Below are positions 1 to 7,883 of a stretch of 64,000 nt of DNA, piece after piece. The notes beneath the pieces were generated by a model. It ran no database searches. It was not told the DNA's origin and saw nothing but the letters and a program-made list of their open reading frames with translations. Position numbers and translations under genes: made by a program. Origin of the DNA: Bythopirellula polymerisocia. Lineage in GTDB: Bacteria; Planctomycetota; Planctomycetia; Pirellulales; Lacipirellulaceae. The stretch spans positions 558,001-622,000 of the forward strand of contig NZ_SJPS01000001.1 in NCBI RefSeq assembly GCF_007860015.1. The letters run 5' to 3'. The stretch's first letter is position 1; every line of letters starts with the position of its first letter.

Positions 1-2
1 AA

Positions 3-245
3 ATGGTGCATGCGATCTTGAAGTGCATCGACGCGGAGTCCCTGTTTCCTGTTGTCATTACGGCCGACGATCCGGTGGCCCCCAAACCTTCGCCCGATGT
101 GTTTGTCGAGGCAGCGCGAAGACTTGAGGTCGCGCCTGAGAAATGCCATGTGTTTGAGGATGGCGATCCAGGGATTGTCGCGGCCAAGGCTGCGGGGATG
201 ACTTTCACTGACGTTCGCGTGGTGCTCAAGGCCAAGACTGGGTAG
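3..245 (+). CDS. HAD-superfamily phosphatase, C-terminal part (partial)
   Basis: The last 80 residues of a HAD-like hydrolase of the beta-phosphoglucomutase/phosphatase type; the rest lies before the window. The HAD motif III lysine is visible in KPSPDVF and motif IV in HVFEDGDPGIVAAKAAGM, where the acidic residues bind Mg2+. The N-terminal nucleophile Asp and cap domain are not in the window, so the substrate cannot be guessed. The Met at base 3 is probably internal. The gene ends at TAG 243-245 and converges on the MFS transporter. Confidence 0.8.
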   Translation: MVHAILKCIDAESLFPVVITADDPVAPKPSPDVFVEAARRLEVAPEKCHVFEDGDPGIVAAKAAGMTFTDVRVVLKAKTG

Positions 246-295
246 AAATTCATTTCAGTGACGCTCGGGGATTGCAATCCCCGGGTGTTGGCAAA

Positions 296-1657
296 CTACT
301 CCGGTGGGATGCGGAGTTCGGTGGCTTCTTGGATGCCGGTGGCGATTTCGGGCAGGATCCCCTTTTTGCGGTAGATCGGTCGCAATTCTTCGCGGAGTTC
401 TGGCAAAATGCGAAAGAACCAGATGCCGCCCAAGACACAGCCCATGCCCCCGATCGCGAGTGTCAGCGGGGCTCCCCACCGCTCAGCGATTGTGCCGGCC
501 AGCAGGCTGCCAAAGGGGGCGGTGCCCATGAATGCCATCACGTAATAGCTCATGACTCGACCTCGTTTGTCCTCATCAACAATGGTTTGCAGCAGTGTGT
601 TGCTGACCGCCAATTGAGTGATGAACCCCAGGCCGGTGACGACCAACAGCGGTATCGAGAGCCACAGTGAACGGCTCATCGCAAACAAAACGAGACCCGT
701 ACCAAACATGATTGCGGCAAGCGGAATGTATTTGCCCAAGTGGAGCACAGACCTGCGTGCGGCAAGCACCAACGCACCGATGAGGGCACCGACTCCAGTG
801 GCTGCCATCATTAGCCCGAGGGTGTTAGGTCCTCCTTCGAGCACCTTGTCAGCCATCACGGGCATCAACACGGTGTAGGGCATGCCCACCAGGCTCACCA
901 GTGCCAGGAGCAACAAGATACTGCGGATCAGTCGCGACCGGGAAACATAGGTCCAGCCCTCGCTTAGCTCATGCCAGACGCGTTTTCCCTGGAAACTCTG
1001 GCGGGGTCGTGCCGTGATCTTGATGGCACACAACGACCCCAGCACCGCGATGTAGCTCACCGCGTCGGTCATAAAGCACCAGCCCTCTCCTACGGCGGCG
1101 ATCAGCATGCCGCCGATCGACGGCCCAATCAGCCGCGCGGCATTGACCATCGAGGAGTTCAGTGCAATCGCGTTCGACAAATCGTCCTTATCCTCGATCA
1201 ATTCTACCAGCAAGGACTGCCGAGTCGGCATGTCGAAGGCATTGATTAACCCCTGGAAGATGCTCAGGGCGACGACCTGCCAGATGGTGATCAGGTTCGT
1301 GAGAGTTAGCACGGCCAAGGCGAATGAGTGAACCATGGCAAGCACTTGCGTGAAGATTAGCAGGTGATGTTTGTTCGTGCGATCAATGAAGACCCCGGCA
1401 AACGGGGCCAGCAAGAAAGAAGGGAACTGACCGGCGAACCCCACGATCCCCAGCATGAGCGCGGACCCAGTAAGGCGATACACGAGCCACCCGGTGGCAA
1501 TACGCGTCATCCAGGTTCCGACGAGTGAAATACTTTGGCCGTAGAAGAAGAGGCGAAAATTGCGGTGCGCCAGCGCTCGCCCCATGTACGAAAGCCTAGA
1601 GTCGATAGCCGAGGGAGATGTCGCTTCCGCTTCCTTCGAAGTCGATGGTGAACTCAT
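296..1657 (-). CDS. MFS transporter, EntS-like exporter family
   Basis: A 453-residue membrane protein of the major facilitator superfamily, in the branch containing enterobactin exporter EntS and related drug or siderophore exporters. The N-terminal half has ALAHRNFRLFFYGQSISLVGTWMTRIATGWLVYRLTGS, typical of this branch, followed by the loop motif GVFIDRTNKHHLL. About 12 hydrophobic segments can be counted. It would sit in the cytoplasmic membrane and export a small molecule by proton antiport; the substrate is unknown. It starts 25 bases after the small gene upstream, so it may be the last gene of a unit with that gene and the DUF1559 gene. The ATG at 1657 has only a weak Shine-Dalgarno sequence. 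Confidence 0.88.
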   Translation of the reverse strand: MSSPSTSKEAEATSPSAIDSRLSYMGRALAHRNFRLFFYGQSISLVGTWMTRIATGWLVYRLTGSALMLGIVGFAGQFPSFLLAPFAGVFIDRTNKHHLLIFTQVLAMVHSFALAVLTLTNLITIWQVVALSIFQGLINAFDMPTRQSLLVELIEDKDDLSNAIALNSSMVNAARLIGPSIGGMLIAAVGEGWCFMTDAVSYIAVLGSLCAIKITARPRQSFQGKRVWHELSEGWTYVSRSRLIRSILLLLALVSLVGMPYTVLMPVMADKVLEGGPNTLGLMMAATGVGALIGALVLAARRSVLHLGKYIPLAAIMFGTGLVLFAMSRSLWLSIPLLVVTGLGFITQLAVSNTLLQTIVDEDKRGRVMSYYVMAFMGTAPFGSLLAGTIAERWGAPLTLAIGGMGCVLGGIWFFRILPELREELRPIYRKKGILPEIATGIQEATELRIPPE

Positions 1658-1682
1658 GGGGATTGCTTAAAGCCGATTCGCC

Positions 1683-1883
1683 TCATTTGCCAGCGGACTT
1701 ATTTTCCCATTCGTTCAAACGTCCTTCAAGGTGGTCTAACGTCGCAGCGATCTGTTGCAGATAGCTGATGATAATCGCGTGCGTGTATTGTGCATCGATC
1801 CCGACAGGGGAGTCTTTCAGATTGATGTGCTCGATGATCTCAGCCAAGTCGGCCTTCGACTGCGACATGGGGTCGACGGACAT
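1683..1883 (-). CDS. Small hypothetical protein, possible coiled coil
   Basis: A 66-residue acidic protein that I do not recognise. The C-terminal half (about YTHAIIISYLQQIAATLDHLEGRLNEWENK) has a heptad-like pattern and could be a short coiled coil. A longer reading starts at a TTG at 1928, but the ATG at 1883 is preceded at good distance by AAGGAAG, so I chose it. It lies 41 bases after the DUF1559 gene and 25 bases before the MFS gene on the same strand, so the three may be cotranscribed. Confidence 0.55.
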   Translation of the reverse strand: MSVDPMSQSKADLAEIIEHINLKDSPVGIDAQYTHAIIISYLQQIAATLDHLEGRLNEWENKSAGK

Positions 1884-1924
1884 GACTGAACTTCCTTGTG
1901 GGGAACCTGATGATGCAGCGTGGC

Positions 1925-2989
1925 TCAATAGTCAGAGTCTTTGAGCGGTGGATTCATGAAATTGCGCATTATCTGAGATTCGTCATTCGCATTGTAGTCC
2001 AAAGCATCTGCCTTAGCCCCGTTAGGTGTCATTAGCTGTTGATAGACACGGTACTCGACGCCCTGGCTGATAGCCTTGGCAGCGCCGCCGGCAAAGGCAA
2101 CGTTGAATACCTCAGGATGGGCGCTTGCGGGTCGGGCGTAGCCCGGTCCATATTGATTGAGGTCACCATAGAAGAGGGGAGAATTCGGATCACGGTTGAA
2201 CCCGGCCTGGATCGTAGGACTAAGTGGATTGCTGCTGTCATAAACCCAAACCATGCCATAACGCTGTTCATCGTTCGCATCACTGATATTTAGGGGAGCC
2301 ATTAAACCAAGCCAAGTATTTGGAGCCCCGTATCCGACTGCCTCCTCGTCTTTATGGATGTTTTCAGAGAGCAATAAGGTTGTTCCAGCGCCGTCTTTGA
2401 TGTCAACGCCATAGCGCACAGTAGGACCTTTGCGCCCCGGACGCAAGTCGTGCATGATGCCATTCTCTTTTACGTCACTTGCATAAGGCCGTGCACTGAT
2501 ATCAAGGTTAGGATCGTTGTCAAAATACCCAGTGTTGCCTACATATGTTAGACGAGGCAATTCTCGATTAGTGCCTGCATCACTCGGACAGAGAAAAATG
2601 TCCAATCGAGGAGGGTTTAGAATAACTGCATTCGTCGTTTGCAGTTGATCCCACAAACCTTGTTGATCAAGCCGAGGCAAAATTTTAGCTGCCCAAGAAA
2701 TTGCGATATCTGGTTTGTTCGAAATGCCAGAATATGTTGGGCCACCTGATGTCGGATCGAGCTTCTGCACTTGCACCCACCCCGGGAAGGCACCTTTGCC
2801 TTCAGTAGCGAAGCTCACCAATCCGGTACTCAATTCCTTAAGATTATTGAGGCACTGCCCTTGTCGAGCACGTTCCCGTGCTGCGTTGACTGCGGGGAGC
2901 AGCAGGCCGACAAGGGTGCCGATGATGGCAATGACGATCAAGAGTTCCACTAACGTGAAACCACGACGAATTGGAGTAGTTGCTTTCAT
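1925..2989 (-). CDS. DUF1559 prepilin-like protein
   Basis: A 354-residue member of the DUF1559 family, massively expanded in Planctomycetes. The N-terminus carries the type IV prepilin cleavage and methylation signal: a short basic leader, [27 protein letters not shown], then AARERARQGQCLNNLKEL. By analogy with pseudopilins it is cut by a prepilin peptidase after the Gly before Phe and kept by its hydrophobic helix at the cell surface. The C-terminal region contains the usual FNVAFAGGAAKAISQGV stretch. A longer reading starts at 3055, but ATG 2989 follows GAGGAGAG and places the leader correctly. The exact function of the family is unknown. Confidence 0.9.
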   Translation of the reverse strand: MKATTPIRRGFTLVELLIVIAIIGTLVGLLLPAVNAARERARQGQCLNNLKELSTGLVSFATEGKGAFPGWVQVQKLDPTSGGPTYSGISNKPDIAISWAAKILPRLDQQGLWDQLQTTNAVILNPPRLDIFLCPSDAGTNRELPRLTYVGNTGYFDNDPNLDISARPYASDVKENGIMHDLRPGRKGPTVRYGVDIKDGAGTTLLLSENIHKDEEAVGYGAPNTWLGLMAPLNISDANDEQRYGMVWVYDSSNPLSPTIQAGFNRDPNSPLFYGDLNQYGPGYARPASAHPEVFNVAFAGGAAKAISQGVEYRVYQQLMTPNGAKADALDYNANDESQIMRNFMNPPLKDSDY

Positions 2990-3138
2990 GACAAGGCTCT
3001 CCTCGAAAAGAGTAAGTTCCGCTTCTTCTGTTCCTGGGGGCGGGTCGCCCCGCACTCAAATTATCACCCAAATCGAGTGAAAATGCCAGTCTTGGAGGGG
3101 AGAGTGGTCGGAAGAATCGCAGAAAAGAGGTCTAGAAT

Positions 3139-3257
3139 TGTCATCCCGAGGGGAGTTCCACGACCTGAGGGATCTGGTTTGCAGCACATACAACGGTCAT
3201 TTTCCCTAGAATGGACTTACCTAGATTCCTCAGTCGCAAGACTCCTTCGGAATGACA
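3139..3257. repeat. Imperfect long inverted repeat (dispersed-element-like)
   Basis: Two arms of about 38 bases face each other: 3139-3177 begins TGTCATCCCGAGGGGAGT and 3221-3257 ends ACTCCTTCGGAATGACA. The reverse complement of the right arm matches the left arm over most of its length, with a few mismatches and one gap. The arms are separated by 43 bases, so the transcript could fold into a long hairpin. Text of the GTCATTCCGA...GAGGAATCT type recurs in many environmental genomes, from memory, so this is probably a copy of a dispersed non-coding element. It explains why the open frame upstream of the kinase is not coding. Confidence 0.7.
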
Positions 3258-3385
3258 GTTGGCGGACTTTCATGTTCTGGCCACCAAGTGTTTCTTGTCC
3301 AAAGTGGGTTGTGCATTTAGATTGGAAGGGTGGCGACTGTGTCGTTTTATCTCAACTCGTTCCCTCTCCCCCTGCCGAGACATTC

Positions 3386-4294
3386 ATGGGCATCAGTTCT
3401 TTTTTTAAGTCGATCCTCGACGGGGGCAAGGTCGACATTTCTAAGCGGTATGAGATCCTGCGCGATGCGGTCTCCGGCACGATGTCCGATTTTCACATGG
3501 CTCGCGACCGCGAGACCGATCAGATCGTTGGCCTGAAAATTCTTGATAAAGAGAAGACCGAGCAATTGGAAATGCGGTTTCGCGGGCTCGACAAGCCTTC
3601 GGAAGGAGAGATCGCAACTTCGTTTGATCACCCCCGGATCGTCAGGACGCTGGGCTACGGCATGACCTCCAAGGGGCAGCGGTTTCTCGTGATGGAGTTT
3701 CTGGATGGGCCGGGGCTCAACTCATTGATTATCGGCAGGAGCAAACTGCTCGATGGCAATCGACTCACCCTGATGCGCCAGGCAGCTGAGGCCCTGCAAG
3801 TTGTACACGAAGCAGGCTACATCCATCGTGACGTTTGTCCGCGAAATTTCGTCTGCGCGAAGGATGCCAGTTCGCTAAAGTTGATCGACTTCGGACTCAG
3901 TGTGCCAGCTCGCAAAGAGTTTCAGCAGCCAGGGATCCGCACGGGGACACCGAACTACATGGCCCCCGAGGTGGTGCGGCGCAGGCCGACAGACCAGCGC
4001 TTGGACATTTTTGCGTTTGGCGTTTCGATGTATGAGATGTTTGCCTTCGAGCTTCCGTGGCAGAAGAGTACTGGGGATGGCTTGGCGGCAATGGCCCACG
4101 GGCAATCGGTGCCAATCCCCTTAGAAAAACACTTTCCAGGACTTCATCCGGACATCGCCAAAGCGATCAATCACTGCCTAGAGGCTGATCCTGAAAAACG
4201 CATGCAATCGATGAAGAACTTCTTGTCGAGTATTTCTCACATCAATAATGCATGGCTCGTCGACCCTAAGAAAAACATGGGGCAGGGGATATGA
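3386..4294 (+). CDS. Serine/threonine protein kinase (Hanks type)
   Basis: A 302-residue soluble eukaryotic-like protein kinase consisting of little more than the catalytic domain. Visible elements are the ATP lysine in VGLKIL (K51), the helix C glutamate near E73-E75, the catalytic loop HRDVCPRNF (H147-D149, N154), the DFG motif (168-170) and the APE motif in YMAPEVV (193-195). The glycine loop (AVSGTMSDFHMA) is degenerate. No transmembrane or sensor domain follows, unlike many planctomycete PknB-like kinases. The open frame extends back to 3077, but that part reads through the inverted repeat at 3139-3257 and has no kinase-like character, so ATG 3386 is preferred. The target is unknown. Confidence 0.85.
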   Translation: MGISSFFKSILDGGKVDISKRYEILRDAVSGTMSDFHMARDRETDQIVGLKILDKEKTEQLEMRFRGLDKPSEGEIATSFDHPRIVRTLGYGMTSKGQRFLVMEFLDGPGLNSLIIGRSKLLDGNRLTLMRQAAEALQVVHEAGYIHRDVCPRNFVCAKDASSLKLIDFGLSVPARKEFQQPGIRTGTPNYMAPEVVRRRPTDQRLDIFAFGVSMYEMFAFELPWQKSTGDGLAAMAHGQSVPIPLEKHFPGLHPDIAKAINHCLEADPEKRMQSMKNFLSSISHINNAWLVDPKKNMGQGI

Positions 4295-4391
4295 CAGGGT
4301 TAATATCAGAGGGAACTTTTTCTCCCACCTCCCGCTTTCCCTATTTTTTGTATTCACTTAAACAGACTTTTTACGTAAAGGAGTCTCACTG

Positions 4392-4967
4392 ATGGCGGGG
4401 CGAATCATATTGGCGGCGTTGTTTTCCGCGATTGCCATGTTCTTCTGGGGGTTTGTGTATTGGGGCCTCTCGGGTGCTACAGAACAGGTGCTCGGTCCAC
4501 TTCCCGAATCGGCTCAAGGCGATATTGCCGCCGTCCTGCGACGGGACAAGGTGCCCTCGGGGATGTACGTCTACCCGATGCCGGCTAATCCTAACAATGC
4601 CGACGAGGTGGAAGCGGCGGAAGAGTTGCATCTGGCCGGTCCTCGTTTTCTCCTTGCACATCGGCTGGAAGGAAGCGAGATGATGGCTCCTTCGGTGATG
4701 GCTGCCGGCATTGGCCACATGTTCGTGATCGCCCTGGTGGCGGCAATCTTGACTGCCTGTGCTCTGCCTGTACTCGACACTTTCGGCAAGAGGTTTGGAT
4801 TTGTCGCCCTCGCGGCTCTGCTGGGCGTGCTGTGGTCGAACCCCGGTGATATGATCTGGTGGCTGCATTCCCCCGCCTTTTGCGTGGGGAAAATGATCTA
4901 TGGCGGGGTAGGGGGCCTATTGATGGCCGCTTTTATTGCAGGCATTGTGCGACGGCCGGTGGAGTAA
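4392..4967 (+). CDS. Hypothetical membrane protein
   Basis: A 191-residue protein that I cannot name. It has an N-terminal hydrophobic helix (MAGRIILAALFSAIAMFFWGFVYWG), a soluble stretch of about 80 residues, and then three further hydrophobic segments (about 105-125, 132-148 and 165-185), giving about four transmembrane helices. A clear AAAGGAG lies nine bases before the ATG, which supports both the gene and the start. It follows the kinase gene by about 100 bases and may or may not be cotranscribed with it. Confidence 0.65.
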   Translation: MAGRIILAALFSAIAMFFWGFVYWGLSGATEQVLGPLPESAQGDIAAVLRRDKVPSGMYVYPMPANPNNADEVEAAEELHLAGPRFLLAHRLEGSEMMAPSVMAAGIGHMFVIALVAAILTACALPVLDTFGKRFGFVALAALLGVLWSNPGDMIWWLHSPAFCVGKMIYGGVGGLLMAAFIAGIVRRPVE

Positions 4968-5002
4968 GGGGGGCCGTGTTGTAGGCTTCCAGTCCTGCGT
5001 GC

Positions 5003-5386
5003 CTAGCATTCTTCTCTACAGAAGAAGTATGTGGGCTGTGAGTATCTCACCGAACTCTGCCCGCCCTGGAAATTCTTAATCAGTTGGCCAAAGTCGCAAC
5101 CGCTCCAAAAAGTGAACGGTACGTTGTGAGTGTAAACGCCCAAGCCATGGGTGCTAATCTGAACATGACTAGTAGTTGCATTATTGAGTTTTTGCAGGAA
5201 TTGCTGAACGCTAGAATTAACACGGACACTTACGTGGTAAGCGAGCACTAGTTTTGTGGTCCGCTCAATCCCGATGAACTTCCAGCTATCCTCAATGTCT
5301 GGAGTTCGGCCGAGTGCAACGCGATTGTGTTCATTCATCCCGACGAAACTCCAAATCTCTTCACCGGCAAGGGATTTCTGGCCCAA
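5003..5386 (-). pseudogene. IS1-like transposase remnant
   Basis: The 127-codon frame reads as the catalytic region of an IS1-type DDE transposase, in the form common in planctomycetes: EEIWSFVG, then a WKFIGIERTTKLVLAYHVSVR block, then THGLGVYTHNV and DFGQLIKNFQGG with RYSQPTYFFC. The expected catalytic residues are damaged: the Asp of the usual DEIW is Glu, and the Asp of the usual SDGH block is His. The C-terminal ERQN/Glu part is absent. A stop (TAG) lies six bases upstream of the TTG that opens the frame. This is an old, truncated insertion-sequence fragment. I did not find its terminal repeats. Confidence 0.7.
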
Positions 5387-5634
5387 TTCCTAAGGAATTT
5401 GACATCATTTCTTTGGGGGGGCAAGAAAGCCGTTGCTCCGCCGCGCATCTCAGCTAAACTCAGGGCATGCCTTTTAGGAGTGTGGCCGGGCCTTGTACGG
5501 CTATACGAAGAACGAATTTTGCGAAACTGCCGACCCGCGATTTAGATTCGGGTTCTCTCAATTTTGCTCGACTCTTGTCGCTCGGCGGATCATGCCGCGC
5601 ACGATGAGGTACTCGTTTCTGTGAGAAGGGTTTC

Positions 5635-7137
5635 GTGAAAATGCAAATTTGCTTGTCCGTGGGAATGTCGGTCTCTCTTGCCGTAGCGTCGGCTGTCGCC
5701 TTCCCAGTTCAGGATACACGGACCAAGATCATTGCACTCAGCGGCAACGCGGCACCTGGAGGCGGGACGTACCGCTCGATGACTATCGAGCCGGTCATGA
5801 ACAATCAGGGGCAGGTCGCGTTTATCTCTAATCTGCAGGGGATTGGCTCAGGTTCGCCTAACGGCATGTTTCGTTGGGATGGGAACCAAACAGTCGCCAT
5901 CGGCGGTCCCGGCGGGAGCCCTGCACTACAGTTTGTCGGCGTGCCGGCAATCAACGAGTCGGGCCAAGTCACATTCGCTGGCTCGACGTTTCCATCATCG
6001 TCATCGTATGTGTTCCGCGGCGCAGGCGGCGCCCTTACTGAAATTGCTCGCACAGGTCAGACGGTTCCCGGCGGGGGCACCATTGCCTATCTGGCGATCG
6101 ATCCGCAAATCAACGACTTGGGGGACGTTTCGCTGGGGTTGAGCTTCGATCCAACATCGGGCATCACGGGTGGACTGTATCGTGGTAGCGGGGGAACTCT
6201 CACGGAAATCGCCCGCTTGCAGCGGCCAGCTCCGACCGGCGGGAACTATAGCGAATTCAACTACGCATTCCCGATCAACATCGCCGGCCAAATAGCGTTC
6301 GCGGCGACGACGTCACTTCCCAATTCAGGTGCGATTTTTCGGGGCGACGGTGACTCAACGCTAAAGATCGTCCAGCAGGGTGATTTAGCACCCGATGGCG
6401 ACGGCACATTCGGCGATATGGGTCACCAGCGCCCCACGCTCAACGACGTGGGTGAGGTGGCGTTCATCGGGCAGGTAAATCCCTTCAGTGGCTCGCAGTA
6501 CAGCGGTGTGTTTCTCGGCTCGGGCGAAGCTGTGACCCAGCTCGTGCGTACTGGCCTGCCGACTCCGGGTGGTGATGCAATCTTCAATTCGTTTTCAAAT
6601 GGGCCGGTCATCAATAATGCGGGCCAGACCACATTTGGCGCATCTCTATTCAAGCCCGAGAACCCGCTGGAAGTGCTTAGGGCTGTTTATCGCGCCGACA
6701 AATCCCAAGTCACGGAAGTGATGAGGGGAGGAGCAATCGCGTCGGATGGGAACGGGCGGTTTGTCGACTTTGGCAATCCGGAAATGAACGCAAAGGGGCA
6801 AGTCACCGTGATGGCCCAACTCCTCGATACGAGTGGCGGCAACGTCGACGACCAGGCGCTTTACTTCTACTCCGATGCATCGAGTTTGGTGCAGGTCGCG
6901 CGCAAAGGACAGCCGATGTTAGGGAGCACGATTGACTACCTCAACTTCACCGGAGGATTAAACCACGTGCCGTCGTTTGACGACGAAGCCATGGGGATGA
7001 ACGACTTAGGTCAGGTGGCCTACGTGTTCCGCCTGGCAGATGGGCGAAGCGGAATAGCCGTATGGCAGCTTCCAGAGCCGTTGTCGGCGCTGTTGCTGGT
7101 GTGGGCGGGCGCGGCGTGGGCCTTAAAGATTAGATAG
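5635..7137 (+). CDS. PEP-CTERM protein with repeated NxxGQVAF units
   Basis: A 500-residue secreted protein. An N-terminal signal peptide (MKMQICLSVGMSVSLAVASAVAFP) is followed by at least seven repeats of about 55-65 residues containing a variant of N(D/N)xGQV(A/T)F (for example MNNQGQVAFISN, INESGQVTFAGS, INNAGQTTFGAS, MNAKGQVTVMAQ) and the phrase VPGGGT or PTPGGD. The C-terminus is a PEP-CTERM sorting signal: PEPLSALLLVWAGAAWALKIR. The family is surface-exposed; its function is unknown. The start is GTG 5635 after GAGAAGGG, or ATG 5641; the difference is two residues. It is flanked by two gene remnants. Confidence 0.85.
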   Translation: MKMQICLSVGMSVSLAVASAVAFPVQDTRTKIIALSGNAAPGGGTYRSMTIEPVMNNQGQVAFISNLQGIGSGSPNGMFRWDGNQTVAIGGPGGSPALQFVGVPAINESGQVTFAGSTFPSSSSYVFRGAGGALTEIARTGQTVPGGGTIAYLAIDPQINDLGDVSLGLSFDPTSGITGGLYRGSGGTLTEIARLQRPAPTGGNYSEFNYAFPINIAGQIAFAATTSLPNSGAIFRGDGDSTLKIVQQGDLAPDGDGTFGDMGHQRPTLNDVGEVAFIGQVNPFSGSQYSGVFLGSGEAVTQLVRTGLPTPGGDAIFNSFSNGPVINNAGQTTFGASLFKPENPLEVLRAVYRADKSQVTEVMRGGAIASDGNGRFVDFGNPEMNAKGQVTVMAQLLDTSGGNVDDQALYFYSDASSLVQVARKGQPMLGSTIDYLNFTGGLNHVPSFDDEAMGMNDLGQVAYVFRLADGRSGIAVWQLPEPLSALLLVWAGAAWALKIR

Positions 7138-7146
7138 GGGCTCCAG

Positions 7147-7430
7147 CTACGGACCAGGTTTTCGAAAGGTATTGGGTATACTTAGCATTGTGAGGATGAA
7201 TGCATAACTTGCAGGCTCCGGCACGGCGGTCGAAACCGCCACGATAGGCGCGCTGTCGAACTGACTTTTCAGGCAAGAATATCCCGGCCGTTGGAGTCGT
7301 TATCCCCATCGGCAACGGCAAGTTGGTTCAGGCCAGTAGCGCCTTGCCAGATGGCCAAATCTGTCGGATCGACGTTGCTATCATGGTCGAAGTCCGCTGA
7401 GATGAATGGCGTATTCACCTTGATAAGTCA
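7147..7430 (-). pseudogene. Remnant of a dockerin/PEP-CTERM protein, one-base frameshift
   Basis: On the reverse strand 7271-7410 translates to ISADFDHDSNVDPTDLAIW followed by QGATGLNQLAVADGDNDSNG and RDILA-stop. This is the calcium-loop dockerin-like repeat that precedes PEP-CTERM tails in planctomycetes. In the next frame, about 7147-7262 gives SAPIVAVSTAVPEPASYAFIL, a PEP-CTERM motif, ending at a TAG. Adding one G at the stop (TGA to TGG near 7270) joins the two into ...ILAWKSQFDSAPIVAV..., the order expected in an intact protein. No body of the gene remains upstream, so this is the decayed 3' end of a surface-protein gene. Confidence 0.72.
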
Positions 7431-7552
7431 TGGCGAAATTATACCAATGTCCGGGGTGACCCTTGTCGGAACCCCCGGGGGGGGATTATATTGGGCGATT
7501 CGCTAGAGTCTGTCTGCCGTGCCAGTGAGCATGGTTGTTTGGGAGTTTCACG

Positions 7553-7789
7553 ATGACAATCGACAAAAGTTTAAAAATCCGCCGCGGTGCCACCTCCAAT
7601 CGCAGTGTGCTGACCCGCGTGGAGCGTCTGGAAAAGCTGAAGGAAACCGAGCGCTGGTCGGAGGGGGATTCCCCGCTAGGCCTGGCCAAGGTCCGCGTAC
7701 GTAAGCTGACTCTGAAGAAGAAAAAGAAGAAGGAAAAAGACGACGAAGCGGATGCCCCTAAGGACGCCAAGGCGAAGGCGAAGAAGTAA
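7553..7789 (+). CDS. Small basic protein (Planctomycetes/Verrucomicrobia/Chlamydiae family)
   Basis: A 78-residue, strongly basic protein of the small basic protein family (TIGR04137 type) conserved across the PVC group. The diagnostic N-terminal part is MTIDKSLKIRRGATSNRSVL then TRVERLEKLKETERWSEGDSPLGLAKVRVRK. The tail is a lysine-rich run with Ala/Asp, as expected for nucleic-acid or ribosome association; the true role is not established. GGGAG lies about nine bases before ATG 7553; a longer reading from 7535 lacks this. It stands alone between the dockerin remnant and ilvB. Confidence 0.85.
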   Translation: MTIDKSLKIRRGATSNRSVLTRVERLEKLKETERWSEGDSPLGLAKVRVRKLTLKKKKKKEKDDEADAPKDAKAKAKK

Positions 7790-7883
7790 GATTTGCCGTC
7801 CGGCGCGTAGGGCGGGTAACGTCCACCGATTTATTTCTATCTTTAACGCGATCCAAGATCTTCTTTCGTAGGCGATGCCCACT

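Noticed and set aside
3077-3385. N-terminal extension of the kinase frame (about 103 codons)
   Set aside because: It reads through the inverted repeat at 3139-3257, shows no protein-like pattern, and the kinase domain begins only after ATG 3386.
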